Translations under genes and position numbers: made by a program
NCBI RefSeq assembly: GCF_003576645.1
Contig: NC_044916.1
Coordinates: 17,442,099 to 17,506,098 of the forward strand
DNA: 64,000 nt
Direction: 5' to 3'
Origin: Ipomoea triloba
Taxonomy: Eukaryota; Streptophyta; Magnoliopsida; Solanales; Convolvulaceae
Notes under the pieces: generated by a model
Databases searched by the model: none
The model's input: only the letters and a program-made list of their open reading frames with translations
What the model was told of the DNA's origin: nothing
Part shown: positions 44,062 through 54,894 of the stretch, in pieces
Layout: each line of letters opens with the position of its first letter
Numbering within the stretch: the first letter of the stretch is position 1

Positions 44062-45011
44062 GTGCTCAAAAATTTGAAAAAGCTTTCTATATGTTTGATT
44101 TACAAGATGAGAATTTTAAAGATGATCTTGAATCGGGAGATGGTATACCTATTGAAAGTGATTGGAATGTTGTCGGTCTATGAATTGTTTAATGCTTATA
44201 AGCCTTCAAATGACAATGTGTCATCTACTTCCACTCCAACATCTAGTTCGAATATAGGAGAATGCCAAGCTAGGATGAAAAAGCGTATGCAAGAGAAGTT
44301 TGTAAGGCACAAACTTCAATCAGGTAATGCTGGGGATCAAATGTCAGAATTGGATAAGTATCTCAATGAAGCTACGAAGCCAGTAAAGGATGATTTTAAT
44401 ATTTTGTTGTGGTGGAAAGTTAATAGCCCTAGATTTCCTTATTTGTCATTGTTGGCTCGAGATGTGCTAGCTATATTTCCTTATTTGTCATTGTTGGCTC
44501 GAGATGTGCTAGCTATTCCAGTATCCACGGTTGCTTCTGAGTCTACCTTTAGTACCGGAGGACGTGTTACGGTTGCTTCTGAGTCTACCTTTAGTACCGG
44601 AGGACGTGTTCTTGATTCCTTTAGGAGTTCCTTTAGTACCGGAGGACGTGTTCTTGATTCCTTTAGGAGTTCTTTAACTCCTAGAATGGCTCTTCTTGAT
44701 TCCTTTAGGAGTTCTTTAACTCCTAGAATGGCTCAAGCTCTTGTGTGCTATCAAGATTGGATTCAAAATTCAACACAAGCTCTTGTGTGCTATCAAGATT
44801 GGATTCAAAATTCAACAATTTCATTAGATGTTTTTGAAGAACTTCAAGAGTTAAATGACTTTGAAAGTGTTGAAAATGGTATGTAAATTTTATTTCTTTT
44901 CTTTATAAATTTTACTTTCATCACACAAATGAAAATTTTAATATATTAATTTTGTTTTTGGTCTTTTATTTTTTAGATTCTTCATGGAATGCAATGGAAC
45001 CTACCTTGTGA
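44062..45011 (+). pseudogene. hAT 2 transposase, C-terminal part with terminal intron
   Basis: Carries the dimerisation domain: ILLWWKVNSPRFPYLSLLAR, AIPVSTVASESTFSTGGRVL and LVCYQDWI. Between 44433 and 44817 five stretches of exactly 42 bp are each present twice in tandem, so the translation stutters in 14-residue steps. The frame runs to ESVEN, where a GT donor (44879) and AG acceptor (44975-44976) define a 98-bp AT-rich intron; the last exon ends at TGA 45009-45011. Without the stutters the domain has normal length. Confidence 0.88.
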
Positions 45012-45635
45012 ATTGTGAGTAAGGTGTATGTTTTTGGATTTCTAAGGTAAAAATTCATATTTGAAAGTAGTTGTATTTGTTAGTTTTATTTATTTATTTG
45101 GTTAAGTGATTATCCATATTATTTATACTTACACTTTTTAATATGTAGGATGAAACCGGAATGGAGTGATGGCAATCATGGGATGAACTTTGATTTTATT
45201 TTTGCATGTTGTTGTTATGTTTATGAAGACTATGGACTATGGACTATGGATGTGTGTTTATAATCTTTGTATGTGAAATTTCTTGTACTATGACTATGGA
45301 CTATGGATATTTAGACTTTGGATTTTGGATTGAAGATTTGAAGTTATGGATGTTTTTGCATTTTGTTTTTATTATATTTTGTTATGAATTTACTATGATA
45401 TGCATTTTATTTTAATTAGATTTATTATTTTAGGTGTTAGTTTTAGAATTTTAAAATTTAGGTTAAAAAAATTCGGTTAATCGGTTAACCGACCGATTAA
45501 CCGAAAAAAAATTCGGTTCGGTTAATTCGGAAATACAACTTTCGGTTCGGTTAACGGTTAAAGGTTTTAGAATTTCTGTTAATTCGGTTCGGTTAAAACG
45601 GTTCGGTTAACCGAATGCACACCCCTATCTCGGAC

Positions 45636-45830
45636 CCTACGAAAAGTTATTGAAGTTGCGCTTAAGTCCCCCTCGCGAGCACACACTATGAGTATCCTTA
45701 GTCATCAGCTGCAATCTTTGAGCAAAGGAAATTCCACTATGAGTGAGTATATTGGCAAAGTTAAGGTTTTAATTGGACTACTTGTAGAAGCTAGTAAACC
45801 AATTTATTTAGATGAATAGAATCTAATACA
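45636..45830 (+). pseudogene. gag: Gag continuation of the decayed copia
   Basis: Reads from RTLRKVIEVALKSPSRAH to SEYIGKVKVLIGLLVEASKP, matching the middle of copia gag domains, then meets a TAG. It directly follows the right target-site copy of hAT 2. Confidence 0.7.
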
Positions 45831-46249
45831 TGTTTAAAGGTCATCGCCCTAAGTACCGTGCGATGGCCTCTTCATTAACCACAAAAGAACCTGTGATGAT
45901 TGATAAACAAAGTGACTATCTCACCACACATTAGTTCATCTACACTAACAACATTCCTCTGCCAACTTCGCCACAACCACAAGCAACTCTTGTAGCTCAA
46001 CATGTACCACTTGCTGCCTCACAACCGAAGCAACATGCCTAGAGATCCTGTGGTTATAGTCGTGGACATAGAGGAGGCCGAGGCCGCGGTTGTAGCCATA
46101 GCTATGTTTCGAAGAGCCGAATCTGCAACAATTCCATATTGCTTTACAATGCTCTAGGATGTATAATGTGGCAATCAATCCTCAAACACACATGACTTAA
46201 TCCAATGATCTAGCTGCTGCACCATTATCTCAGAGTCTCAGAATTAGTT

Positions 46250-46700
46250 CCCAAACACTGGTGCCACCCATCATGCTATTCCGGATCCCTCCTCACTGTA
46301 ATGAGTAGAAGAATACACAATGAACAATACTCTTCAAGTTAGTAATGTCACATTTTAAAATATTTCTAGTATTGGGCATACTTCTATATCCTTTCCTTCA
46401 AGTGTCCTACAATTGCAAAATGTTTTACATGTTCTAACCCTAACCAACTCTCTCCTATTTGTCAAACGTTTCAACACTAATAACAATGTCTTATATGAGT
46501 TTCACCCCTCTTTTTTAGTGTAAAATATCTGAACACCAACCAAATTCTATTTAAGGGAGAAAGCTCATGGGAGGTTATACAATCTTCCAATAAAAAATCC
46601 AGTTGCATTCATTACATTCAAAATAGCTTTAGAAGTTTGGCACAATCGTCATGGTCACCCCCACTCAAGAGTCTTACACAATATACTACATCACTATTTA
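46250..46700 (+). pseudogene. pol: Protease and pre-integrase remnants of the decayed copia
   Basis: FPNTGATHHAIPDPS at about 46248 is a copia protease active-site region with the catalytic Asp replaced by Asn. EVWHNRHGHPHSRVLHN at about 46632 is the pre-integrase motif. Several stops lie between. Confidence 0.7.
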
Positions 46701-46760
46701 GTGTCTAAGTCGTTAAATAACATTCATTATCTTTCTACTACCTATCAACTAAGGAAATTG

Positions 46761-47651
46761 TTGAGGACAACCAAAGGCTTGGAGATCCACTTCAAATAAG
46801 AGAAGACCCAATTACGTTTTCAAGAGCCAAAAAATTGCAAGGGGCCATGAATATACTGATCCATACAATTTGACAAAAAGGTTACACCAAGATACTTGAT
46901 GGGGTTCACAAGGAAGATGCCAAGTTGGTCAATGGCATAACCTTGTATTTGGAGGCCTTAGACACTGCCATTTAAATACAAAGAAAAAATAAAGGCCCAA
47001 TTAGAGTTCTGAAGACCAATTTAGTGAAGGAATGTGTCAGGTTGGTTGTGCAGGGATTGAAATGAAACAATAAGTTGGCCTAAATATTAAGTGGGAAAAT
47101 AATTTAAAGGGGTCCAATTTCATGGCTTGGCTTGGGAGAAGACAAAAGAACTTAAAATCAAATCACATGGGCAAATTAAGTCACATTTACATCAAATTTA
47201 ATAGTAAAAACTTCTAATTTTAATTTTATTTCTATTACAAGTTTAGAAGTTTAACTCTTGTTTTGGAACATGTATAGCACATTTTAAAGGGCTAAAGCCT
47301 AAAGATATCATTTTTATGGATTTTTATTAAAGTTTAATTCTTTTGGGTATGTATTTTGCATTTCCATGTCCCTTCTAGCATTCTAAGAGAAATTTCTATC
47401 TTATCAAGGATATCACCCTCTCTGTGGCGTCCCAATTGGCCTTATCACCCTTCAAATTGGTGTGGTAGCTCCTCTACTCATCCATACATGTTCCCCAACC
47501 ATTTCCCAAATCCCATTTCAACCAAAATCTACCATGAACAACCATACTTTTCAAGAAATCAATTGAACAGAAAATTGGATAACGGAGCATGACTTGTGTT
47601 GTGGAGTTCTTGACCGTGAACCCAACGTCAAGTTGGGGAATCAACATCATT
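46761..47651 (+). mobile_element. Gypsy-type fragment with LTR end and PBS-like site
   Basis: 46790-46860 reads EDPITFSRAKKLQGAMN, similar to a motif common in plant gypsy polyproteins. The sequence 47080-47650 is non-coding and ends aatcaacatca. It is followed by ttggtatcaaggcc, close to the Met-tRNA primer site. Probably an LTR with remnants, but the boundaries are uncertain. Confidence 0.35.
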
Positions 47652-47703
47652 TTGGTATCAAGGCCTTGGTTGTCATCGTCATCAAAAATAAACAATGTAT
47701 AAA

Positions 47704-48945
47704 GATTTGATTTGACCAATGAATTGCGAACATGACTAGCAAAATGGAACAGAAGGAGTATATATATTTAATATATTAATAAAATATATTATATTATTAT
47801 TATATTGTTAAGCATATATATATATTAAGGATCCTGTGAAAACAATACCATATGAGAGAAATAAGAATTAATCTTAGCCTTAACATCTATTAAAATTCAA
47901 TAGATCTGATCAATTTTTTTTCAAAAAAATGCAGTGACATTTTCGTAATTATTATCAACTCCGTTATGCAAACTTGAGCACTTAAATATGCAAACCATGT
48001 AAATTTTATAAAATCAACGAAAAAGTTAATTTTAAAATCTAAACCGTAAATGCTAGACCTGAAGCAGTAAAAAGTGAATCACTAAACCAAATAAAACAAA
48101 AAACTCAGTCATAAACTCTAAAATTGAAACCCTAAGTGCAATGAACTTTCGCATTTTTGCAAGTACAATCTTTTAATACTAAATATGTAAAATGCTAATA
48201 TTAAATGTGTAAAATATTAATACTAAATGTGCAAGCCTAGAAAAGTCTGAGAATTGCATATTTTAGTGTATGAGTTTGATTGCATAGTAAAGTTGGTACT
48301 AATTATGACATATCACCGCATTTTTTTTTAAAAAAAAAATTGATATGATCCGTCCGAATTTTCCAAATATAAGACTAAGATGGTTCTTATTTCTCTTATA
48401 AGAACATGTTCTCATTTGATCGAATACCTATATGTACATGTGTGTGTTAATCATTTTAGAACTTTACATTTCAAAAAAAAAAATAGAACTTCACATTTAT
48501 TGCCTTCATATCTTTAAAATTCCTAATCCTTTTTTTCATATCCTTGTTAACCAAAAAAAAAAAAAAAAAAAAAAAAAACTACCATGTTACTCTCTTGAGG
48601 TATAGACATGCAAGAAAAAAGTTACAATGGGAACTTAAGGGGTGCGTTTGGAGATGAAATCTCCAGATGAACCCCACCACTATTATTTTACTACTTTTTC
48701 CATCTCATTTTGCTTGTTTAGTTTAGTTAACGATGTATGGCTGAATTTAGTTTTAATTCAATTTTTCATAATATTAAATTCAGTATTAGTATATAAAGTT
48801 TATATATTTAGAAACTACATTAAAAGTACTATTAAAAATCAAATTTAAAATAAATAAAAATTATTAAAGAAAATAAACAATGAAAAAAGAGTTGATTTGA
48901 CCAATGAATTGCAAACATGACTGGCAAAATGGAACAGAGGGAGTA
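47704..48945. repeat. Two direct copies of a MITE-like end flanking a foldback element
   Basis: ttgatttgaccaatgaattg to the ggaacag(a/g)gggag-type end occurs at 47706-47760 and 48893-48944. Both run into TA and tatatttaatatatt. Such ends (complement ctccctctgttcc) resemble Stowaway/mariner MITE termini with TA target sites. No left ends were found. Confidence 0.5.
47827..48429. mobile_element. (TA)n-associated foldback element
   Basis: The left part (aggatcctgtgaaaac, then gagagaaataagaattaatc) pairs with the right part (agatggttcttatttctctt, then tgttctcatttgatcg). The ends lie in TA-rich sequence. The terminal pattern gatc followed by gtgaaaac or its like is shared with the elements at 37253, 60901 and 61559. 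Confidence 0.55.
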
Positions 48946-49569
48946 TATATATTTAATATATTAATATTAATAAAATATATTATTTTATATTAAAATATTA
49001 ATAATTTCATTAATTATAAATTTTGTGAAAATAACATAAATAAATAATAAAATTAAGTTAAAGTTATTGCATTATAATTGAAATTAAAGTATAGAACATA
49101 TACTACTTTGTAATATAGTAAATAGTACTATAAATGAAATTTATTTTTATTTATATCTTAAAATTTTAAACAAAAATTAATATTTTATGTAAATAAAATT
49201 TTAAATAAAAATTTATTTTCAATTATATCTTAAAATTTTAAATAAAAGTTACGCTACCAACTATCAGCCATTTACAAAACAACCCCTTTATGTAAATGCC
49301 AATCATGATAATTGTTAACACTCTAATTTGACATCCACTTTTCTAACCATGGTAATCTCACACCTTTCTCCAACGGAGCATCAATCGACTACTTTGTCTA
49401 AATTTTTTTATACTTTAAGATTTTATGTTAAATTTAATTAATAAAATTTATATATTTTAAAATAAATACATTAAAAATGTTATTAACAATAAAATTTTAA
49501 TTTTGAAAATTATAGCAAATAAAAGAATTAATGAATCCTTTAAATAATAAATAAGATAGATAAATAATA
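48430..49569. other. AT-rich spacer without recognised genes
   Basis: Very AT-rich with a long A run at 48552-48579. Nothing else recognised. Confidence 0.6.
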
Positions 49570-49577
49570 CTTACATA

Positions 49578-50018
49578 CAGTGTTGCAAAAAATCGCGCCG
49601 AGGCGCTAGGCGGCGCACGGCTGCGTCGAGAAAGCCTAGCCGGCCGACTAAGCGGCGCCTAGGCCGCCTAGACCACCGGCCAGCTGTTTTTTTTTTAATT
49701 ATAAATCTTAAACATTTAAACTATTAATGTTATAATGTATTAACTAATACTCTAATAGTCTAATAAGTAAGAACTAAATTAAACTAATAAGTAATGCACT
49801 AATAATTAGTAAATAATAACTAATAACTTAATAAGTATTATCTATTTAACTATTAAAGTGTAAAGACTTACAATATTAAACACTTTACAATTATTAACAC
49901 TTAAAATATTTTTTTAATAAAAACAAAAAAATAAAAAAAATAAAAACTAGGCGTCAATTAATCGGCACCTAAGCGCCCCCAGGCGTATAAAGGGCGCCTA
50001 GCGATTTTTGCAACCTTG
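49578..50018. mobile_element. GC-rich-ended hAT MITE with perfect 8-bp TSD
   Basis: The ends are cagtgttgcaaaaaatcgc and the complement of gcgatttttgcaaccttg. The TSD cttacata is at 49570-49577 and 50019-50026. Both subterminal regions are dense with ggcgcctaggcg-type palindromes and the core is AT-rich. 441 bp, no coding frame. Confidence 0.93.
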
Positions 50019-50187
50019 CTTACATATTTCAGAAAGATATTTTTTGTCCTCTGACAATATGAAGCTATCCCTTCCAATCATTAACCACTTGCAAAAGTGG
50101 AGTAAAGATCGTATAAAAGGTTAGTATTAAATTAAAATATTCTGATGAATTTTTATATAATTAAAAGAGTAAAAAATGAAATCTACC

Positions 50188-50533
50188 TGACGGTAATAAT
50201 GTGTTACTGGATATTATTTGAGTATTATTGAGTATTTGAACACAATATTGAGTACAGTGTTTGAGTGCAATGCTCAGTATACAATTGAGTTTAGTGTGTG
50301 TTTTGTCTAGTAAGAAGTGTCGTTCCCTTGCAAATGTTGTGAGTCTTTTTATTTCCTTCAGCTCAGTAATGGAGCATTAATGCCGAGGAGCTGAACGTTG
50401 GTCATCAATGCTGAGGAGCTGAACGTTGGGGATCAATGCTGAGGAGTTGGACCGTTGAGCATTGATGCTGAGGAGCGAGGTGTCTTGGGTAGTTTGAACG
50501 GCAACTGTCTTGACAATGTTTTGGGTTCTACCA
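50188..50533 (-). repeat. 3' LTR of the Tat-type element
   Basis: Plus strand tgacggtaataat to gggttctacca. It contains an imperfect 30-bp tandem unit (gagctgaacgttggg, then tcaatgctgag) in fewer copies than the other LTR. Confidence 0.9.
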
Positions 50534-51045
50534 ATGGTGAACGGCCCATCTCGCCATCCTAGCAGAGTTAGTGTTTCGTAAGAAACACCCAGGTATAAGA
50601 GTAAGGTTTCACCCGCCTCTGGTTTTGCAAGCAGTGGCGGGGATACCAAATATTTTTTCAAGTCGTCAAAAGCCGATTGACACTCTGGAGTCCAATCAAA
50701 CCCCTTACTCTTTTTCAGTATCTGAAAGAAGGGGAGGGATCGTTCTGCCGATCTGGACAAAAACCGACCCAAAGTCGCTAGGCAACCATTGAGTCTTTGG
50801 ACTTCTTTTATGTACCGCGGGGGTTCCATGTCAAGAATGGTTTTCACTTTTTCTGGGTTTGTTTCTATTCCATTTTTAGTAACCATAAACCCCAAGAACT
50901 TGCCCCCATTAACTACGAAGGTGCATTTTTTAGGGTTCAAGCGTAAATTGAAATTCTTCATAATAGAAAATACCTCGTTAAGGTCTTTGACATGAGAGGA
51001 ACCTCTGCGGCTTTTGAAAATCATGTCGTCCACATATGCCTCCAT
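50377..51045 (-). pseudogene. pol: Tat RT C-terminal part, running into the LTR
   Basis: A 222-residue frame in phase with 51049-51789 after one TGA. It starts with the RT active site MEAYVDDMIFKSRRGSSHVK, then the thumb and connection (LNPKKCTFVVNGGKFLGFMV, FDWTPECQSAFDDLKKYL) and the beginning of RNase H (LLLYLGVSYETL). From there a deletion joins it to pre-LTR sequence, and the last 65 residues are LTR. Confidence 0.88.
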
Positions 51046-51048
51046 GTT

Positions 51049-51789
51049 TCATCCCAGCAATTTTCCAAACAACTTGGCCACCATCCTAGTGTAAGTTGCA
51101 CCTGCATTTTTAAGGCCGAACGACATAACCAAGTAACAAAAAATGCCTTCTGAGGTGGTGAATGCGGTCTTCTCAGCATCTTCCTCGTGCATGAATATCT
51201 GATGGTACCCACGGAAGGCATCCATGAAGCTCATCAATTCGCATCCTGCCGTCTCATCTACCAGCTGATCTATGTTTGGTAAGGGGAATCGATCCATAGG
51301 GCAGGCTCTGTTGAGATCTGTATAATTCACGCACATTCTCCACGTGGAGCCTTTTGGGGCCAGGACTATGTTGCTCAACCACTGGGGATAATAGATCTCC
51401 TTGACATGTCCTGCTTGTGCCAACGCGACCGCCTCGTTCTTCACGAAGTCCCTTCGTTCGGCCGACATGTATCGCTTTCTTTGCTGTACTGGTTTCTTTG
51501 TAGGGTCCACGGCCAACTTATGGTTTATGATGTTTCTGTAGATACCTGGCATGTCTTTTGGACCCCACGCAAAAACTTCTTTAAATTGTCGGATGACCTC
51601 GACTATTTGAGCTCTCAGCTCTAGTGCCAACCCAGTGCCAATCTTTACCACCCTATTCGCTCGTGCGGGATCGACCACCACATCTTCTGTTTCACATGCA
51701 GGCTCGGCGGGGGCCAGCCCTCCTCTTCTTTCAGCACTTTTTCTGCAATGGTGTGGACCTGCAGATCTTTCTGTCCAATTTTCTTGCAT
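51049..51789 (-). pseudogene. pol: Tat RT N-terminal part
   Basis: A 246-residue frame. After linker, the RT begins at FAWGPKDMPGIYRNIINHKL and continues with WRMCVNYTDLNRACPMDRFP and MDAFRGYHQIFMHEEDAEKT to FGLKNAGATYTRMVAKLFGK. The stop TGA at 51049-51051 stands where related elements have arginine directly before the NMEAYVDD motif, fitting CGA to TGA. Its N-terminal overlap with the protease frame is due to an indel near 51720. Confidence 0.9.
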
Positions 51790-52277
51790 GCTTTGACGTA
51801 ACAGCTACGAGCTGCTCTTTGATCTCCTCTCGCAACTCCTATCCCGTATGGCGTGGGAAATTTCATGCACAGGTGCTCCATCGAAATTATTGCCTTCAGA
51901 TCCTCCAAAGCTGGCCTCCCCAGTATGATGTTATGGGCACATGTGAGTTTCACCACAATGAACTCCATGTTTATCTTGGAGGTGTTGGGGCTCGCGCCTA
52001 TCTCCACTAGTAGTACTACGCATCCTTTTGTCTCTATTGAATCCCCAGTAAAGCCAGAAAGTGGAGTCCGTACCTCTTTGAGCTGATTTCTGGGCAGTCC
52101 GTACATTACGTTGACTGAGCTTCCGGTGTCTACGAGTATGCGATGCACAATGCTGTCGTTGATCTCCATCTTGATTACCAACGCATCTCGGTGAGGCAGC
52201 GGACCTTCTGGGAGGTCATTGTTAAAGAAGGTAATAGCTTCCCTCCTCTGCTTTTTTCCCTTTGGAAGGCTGACCAC
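51645..52277 (-). pseudogene. pol: Tat protease region
   Basis: A 210-residue frame in phase with gag. It carries AITFFNNDLPEGPLPHRDAL, the active site RILVDTGSSVNVMYGLPRNQ and ELTCAHNIILGRPAL-like sequence (LTCAHNIILGRPALEDLKAI). About the last 25 residues are frameshifted. Between it and gag (52278-52562) coding continues in phase through a TAG at 52563-52565. Confidence 0.9.
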
Positions 52278-52562
52278 CTCACCTACATATAACTGGCGAC
52301 TCCATTTTTTCCTCTCTACTTGTGTGTCTCCGCTTGCAAGACCTCCGTAGATAAAGTGTATGGTCTGCTTCTTGTGTTTCCTGGGCTCTTCTGTGTCTTT
52401 GTCAGAGAGATCACGATCTGTTACTGTAACTTGGTCGTGTTCCCTTTTCTTACCACTCGAGGATGACGGTTCGGAGCTGTCATCCTTCTTCCAAACGTTT
52501 TTTGGTAGATTACGCGGAGGTTGTTGCTGGCTTGATTTTTGATGGCCTGACCGCTTGACGAA

Positions 52563-54258
52563 CTATCTGAAATATCCCCTCTGGATGAGTTCCTCAATCT
52601 GGCGTTTTAACACGTTGCATTCACCGGTATCATGGCCCACCTGCCTATGGAATCTGCAATACTTGGATTGATCCGCATTTGGGGAGACTTTCATGCACTC
52701 CTGCGGAAATTGCACGATCCCTGGGGAGACTTTCATGCACTCCTGCGGAAATTGCACGATCCCCATGGAGACTTTCATGCACTCCTGCGGAAATTGCACG
52801 ATCCCCATATCTTCAGCTTGATTTAGGATTACGCTAACCGGGTGAGTAAGCGGTGTCAGATGTCGCAATGGGATGAGGCGAGGTCGGTCGTCTCTTCCCT
52901 TCTTTGAGGGTGGTTCGTTTAGTCGTGGTGCCTGGCTGGGCGGACCAGCTTTATCAGGTCGCCCACTCTTTCGTCCTTCCTCCTCATCCTTCTTTCTCCT
53001 GTCCGCCTCTTCTGCGTCTGCGTACCGATTGGCCGTTCTCATGAGTTCTTCATAAGAGCGTGGGTGGTGGGCGTTCAGTTGCTTGTGGAAGTCGCCCGAC
53101 CTCAGTGCTTGGATGAAGATGAGGATTGCTGCCTTTGAATCGAAGTCATATACGTTGTTGACTTCTTTTTTCCATTTGCTTAGAAAGTTTCGCAGGCTTT
53201 CTCCCTTATCCTGTTTTATCCCGCAGAGATGCGAGAAGGGTTTCTTATGTTGTATACTTCCCGAGAAATAAGACAAGAAACTTCTGGATAGTTCTGCAAA
53301 AGTTTGAATTGATCCGTCTGGGATTGTGTTAAACCAATCTTGAGCCGTTCCATCCAAAGTGGACAAGAACGCTCTGCACATGATGGCATCGCTTGCCCCA
53401 ACCATCACCAATGCTGTTTTGTATCTTGTCATGTGGGCACGTGGGTCTGAAGTGCCAGTGTAGGCCTTGATGGCGGGTAGTCGAAATTCTTTTGGAAGAG
53501 GAACTTCCATTATGTCTGAGGAGAATGGAGCGGCCATTCTTATCTCCGGTTTTGGTGAGTGTTCTCTTGCTTCTACTTTCTTCTCCAAATCATCTATCTG
53601 CCTTTGGAGTCTTTCAACCAGGTCTTCTTGTGGTGTTCTGTGTCTAGTGGAGTGACGCGGAGCCATTCCACCAGATTCGCCCATCTTTTCTCCGGATGGT
53701 CTTTTGGTTACTGCCTTGCCTGCTTGGGGAGGAGGACCTCTATTGGAGGATCCTCGCACCCCCAGCCGATCCCGGATAGATCTAGAAGCCGCCGGTCGTT
53801 CCCGAACAGATTTGGAAATTGCCGGGCGCTGCGCTAGACTCCTTGGCTGTGGAGATTGCACTTCCTCCTCCAGAGGAGGCGGTGGCGGTAGAGTCTGGCC
53901 TTGAATTCCTGCGATAAGTTGGGCCATTGTCGCTGCCGCCTGTTGGATGACCTGCGTTGCTGCCTGAAAATCTACCGCTTGGGCGGGAGTAGCAGTTGCT
54001 GGGAGGGGAGTGCGGCCACCACCATGGTTGTTGTTGAGTTGGCTAGTTCGGCCACCATCATGGTTGTTGTTGAGTTGGCTACGGAGGTCACCTTCTCTGC
54101 GGTTATTGTTGTTGAGTTGGCTGCGAAGGTCACCCCCGCGGTTACTGTTGAGCTGCTCACGAAGATCNACTGTTGAGCTGCTCACGAAGATCACCCGAGG
54201 GGTGACCCTTGTTCACCTGACTAGGTGTATGCGAGTTGCTGGATCCAGATTGTGCCAT
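52563..54258 (-). pseudogene. gag: Tat gag, with N joint and 42-bp stutters
   Basis: The likely start is MAQSGSSNSHTPSQ at 54258. A low-complexity N-terminus (repeats of RSQLNNN) is interrupted at 54169 by an N with 24 bp on each side repeated. The gag domain is MARYKTALVMVGASDA-like to FSHLCGIKQDKGESLRNFLS. The C-terminal knuckle-like motif is YCRFHRQVGHDTGECNVLKR. Just before it, GIVQFPQECMKVS appears three times because of two tandem copies of exactly 42 bp. The frame ends at TAG 52563 after IQRGYFR. Confidence 0.9.
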
Positions 54259-54342
54259 TGATAGTGATGAGATGAATTGAGTGGTTTGTGATTTTGTGAA
54301 TTTTGCCTGAGATCTGATCTCGGCTCTCATTGAAAGCACCAA

Positions 54343-54716
54343 TGACGGTAATAATGTGTTACCGGATATTATTTGAGTATTATTGAGTATTTGAACACAA
54401 TATTGAGTACAGTGTTTGAGTGCAATGCTCAGTATACAATTGAGTTCAGTGTGTGTTTTGTCTAGTAAGAAGTGTCGTTCCCTTTCAAGTGTTATGATTC
54501 TTTTTATTTCCTTCAGCTCAGTAATGGAGCATTAATGCCGAAGAGCTGAACGTTGGTCATCAATGCTAAGGAGCTGAACGTTGGGCATCAATGCTGAGGA
54601 GCTGAACGTTGGGCATCAATACTGAGGAGTTGGACCGTTGAGCATTGATGCTGAGGAGTGAGGTGTCTTGGGTAGTTTGAACGGCAACTGTCTTGACAAT
54701 GTTTTGGGTCCTACCA
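54343..54716 (-). repeat. 5' LTR of the Tat-type element
   Basis: 374 bp, tgacggtaataat to gggtcctacca. Inside the element it is followed (minus strand) by ttggtgctttcaatgagagc, the probable primer binding site. Confidence 0.9.
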
Positions 54717-54894
54717 ATGGTTCCGGGTCGGGTACCCAATTACCATGTCACTGCCCAATTTTAATTTTTTACATAAATTAAATCCAAAAACTTTTTTTAT
54801 TATTTAAAACTACAAACTTTACCAGTTCAGATCACTTAAAATAATATGATTTTTTCCATATCACTCGCACGAGCATAGCCTCAATTAATAGATA

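Larger units (their letters stand above)
41968..45627 (+). mobile_element. BED-type hAT transposon with 8-bp TSD (7/8 match)
   Basis: The ends are taggggtgtgcaaaac and the complement of gcacacccct. The flanking repeats are tcccggac (41960-41967) and tctcggac (45628-45635). The subterminal regions are full of cggttaacc motifs on both sides. It has a (TA)n tract, a GC-rich 5' leader and a plus-strand transposase gene with frameshift, deletion and 42-bp stutters. Confidence 0.95.
41384..46760 (+). mobile_element. Heavily decayed Ty1/copia element (host of hAT 2)
   Basis: Plus-strand fragments appear in the right order: LTR-like end, PBS remnant, gag N-terminus (41711), gag (45636), protease motif (46250) and pre-integrase motif (46630). 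All frames contain many stops. The hAT at 41968-45627 splits gag, with target-site copies at both sides. Confidence 0.75.
50188..54716 (-). mobile_element. Ty3/gypsy Tat-type element lacking RNase H and integrase
   Basis: LTRs (50188-50533 and 54343-54716) flank gag, protease and RT on the minus strand. After the RT region the sequence jumps to the 3' LTR, so RNase H and integrase are deleted. Gag and protease motifs are of the Tat clade. A TAG, a TGA, a frameshift and an N joint break the coding. The 5-bp flanks (ctacc and atggt) do not match, so the copy may be rearranged. Confidence 0.9.

Noticed and set aside
44433..44817. In-frame 14-residue repeats as a real protein feature
   Set aside because: The 42-bp period recurs in non-coding and unrelated sequences, so it is more likely an assembly effect.
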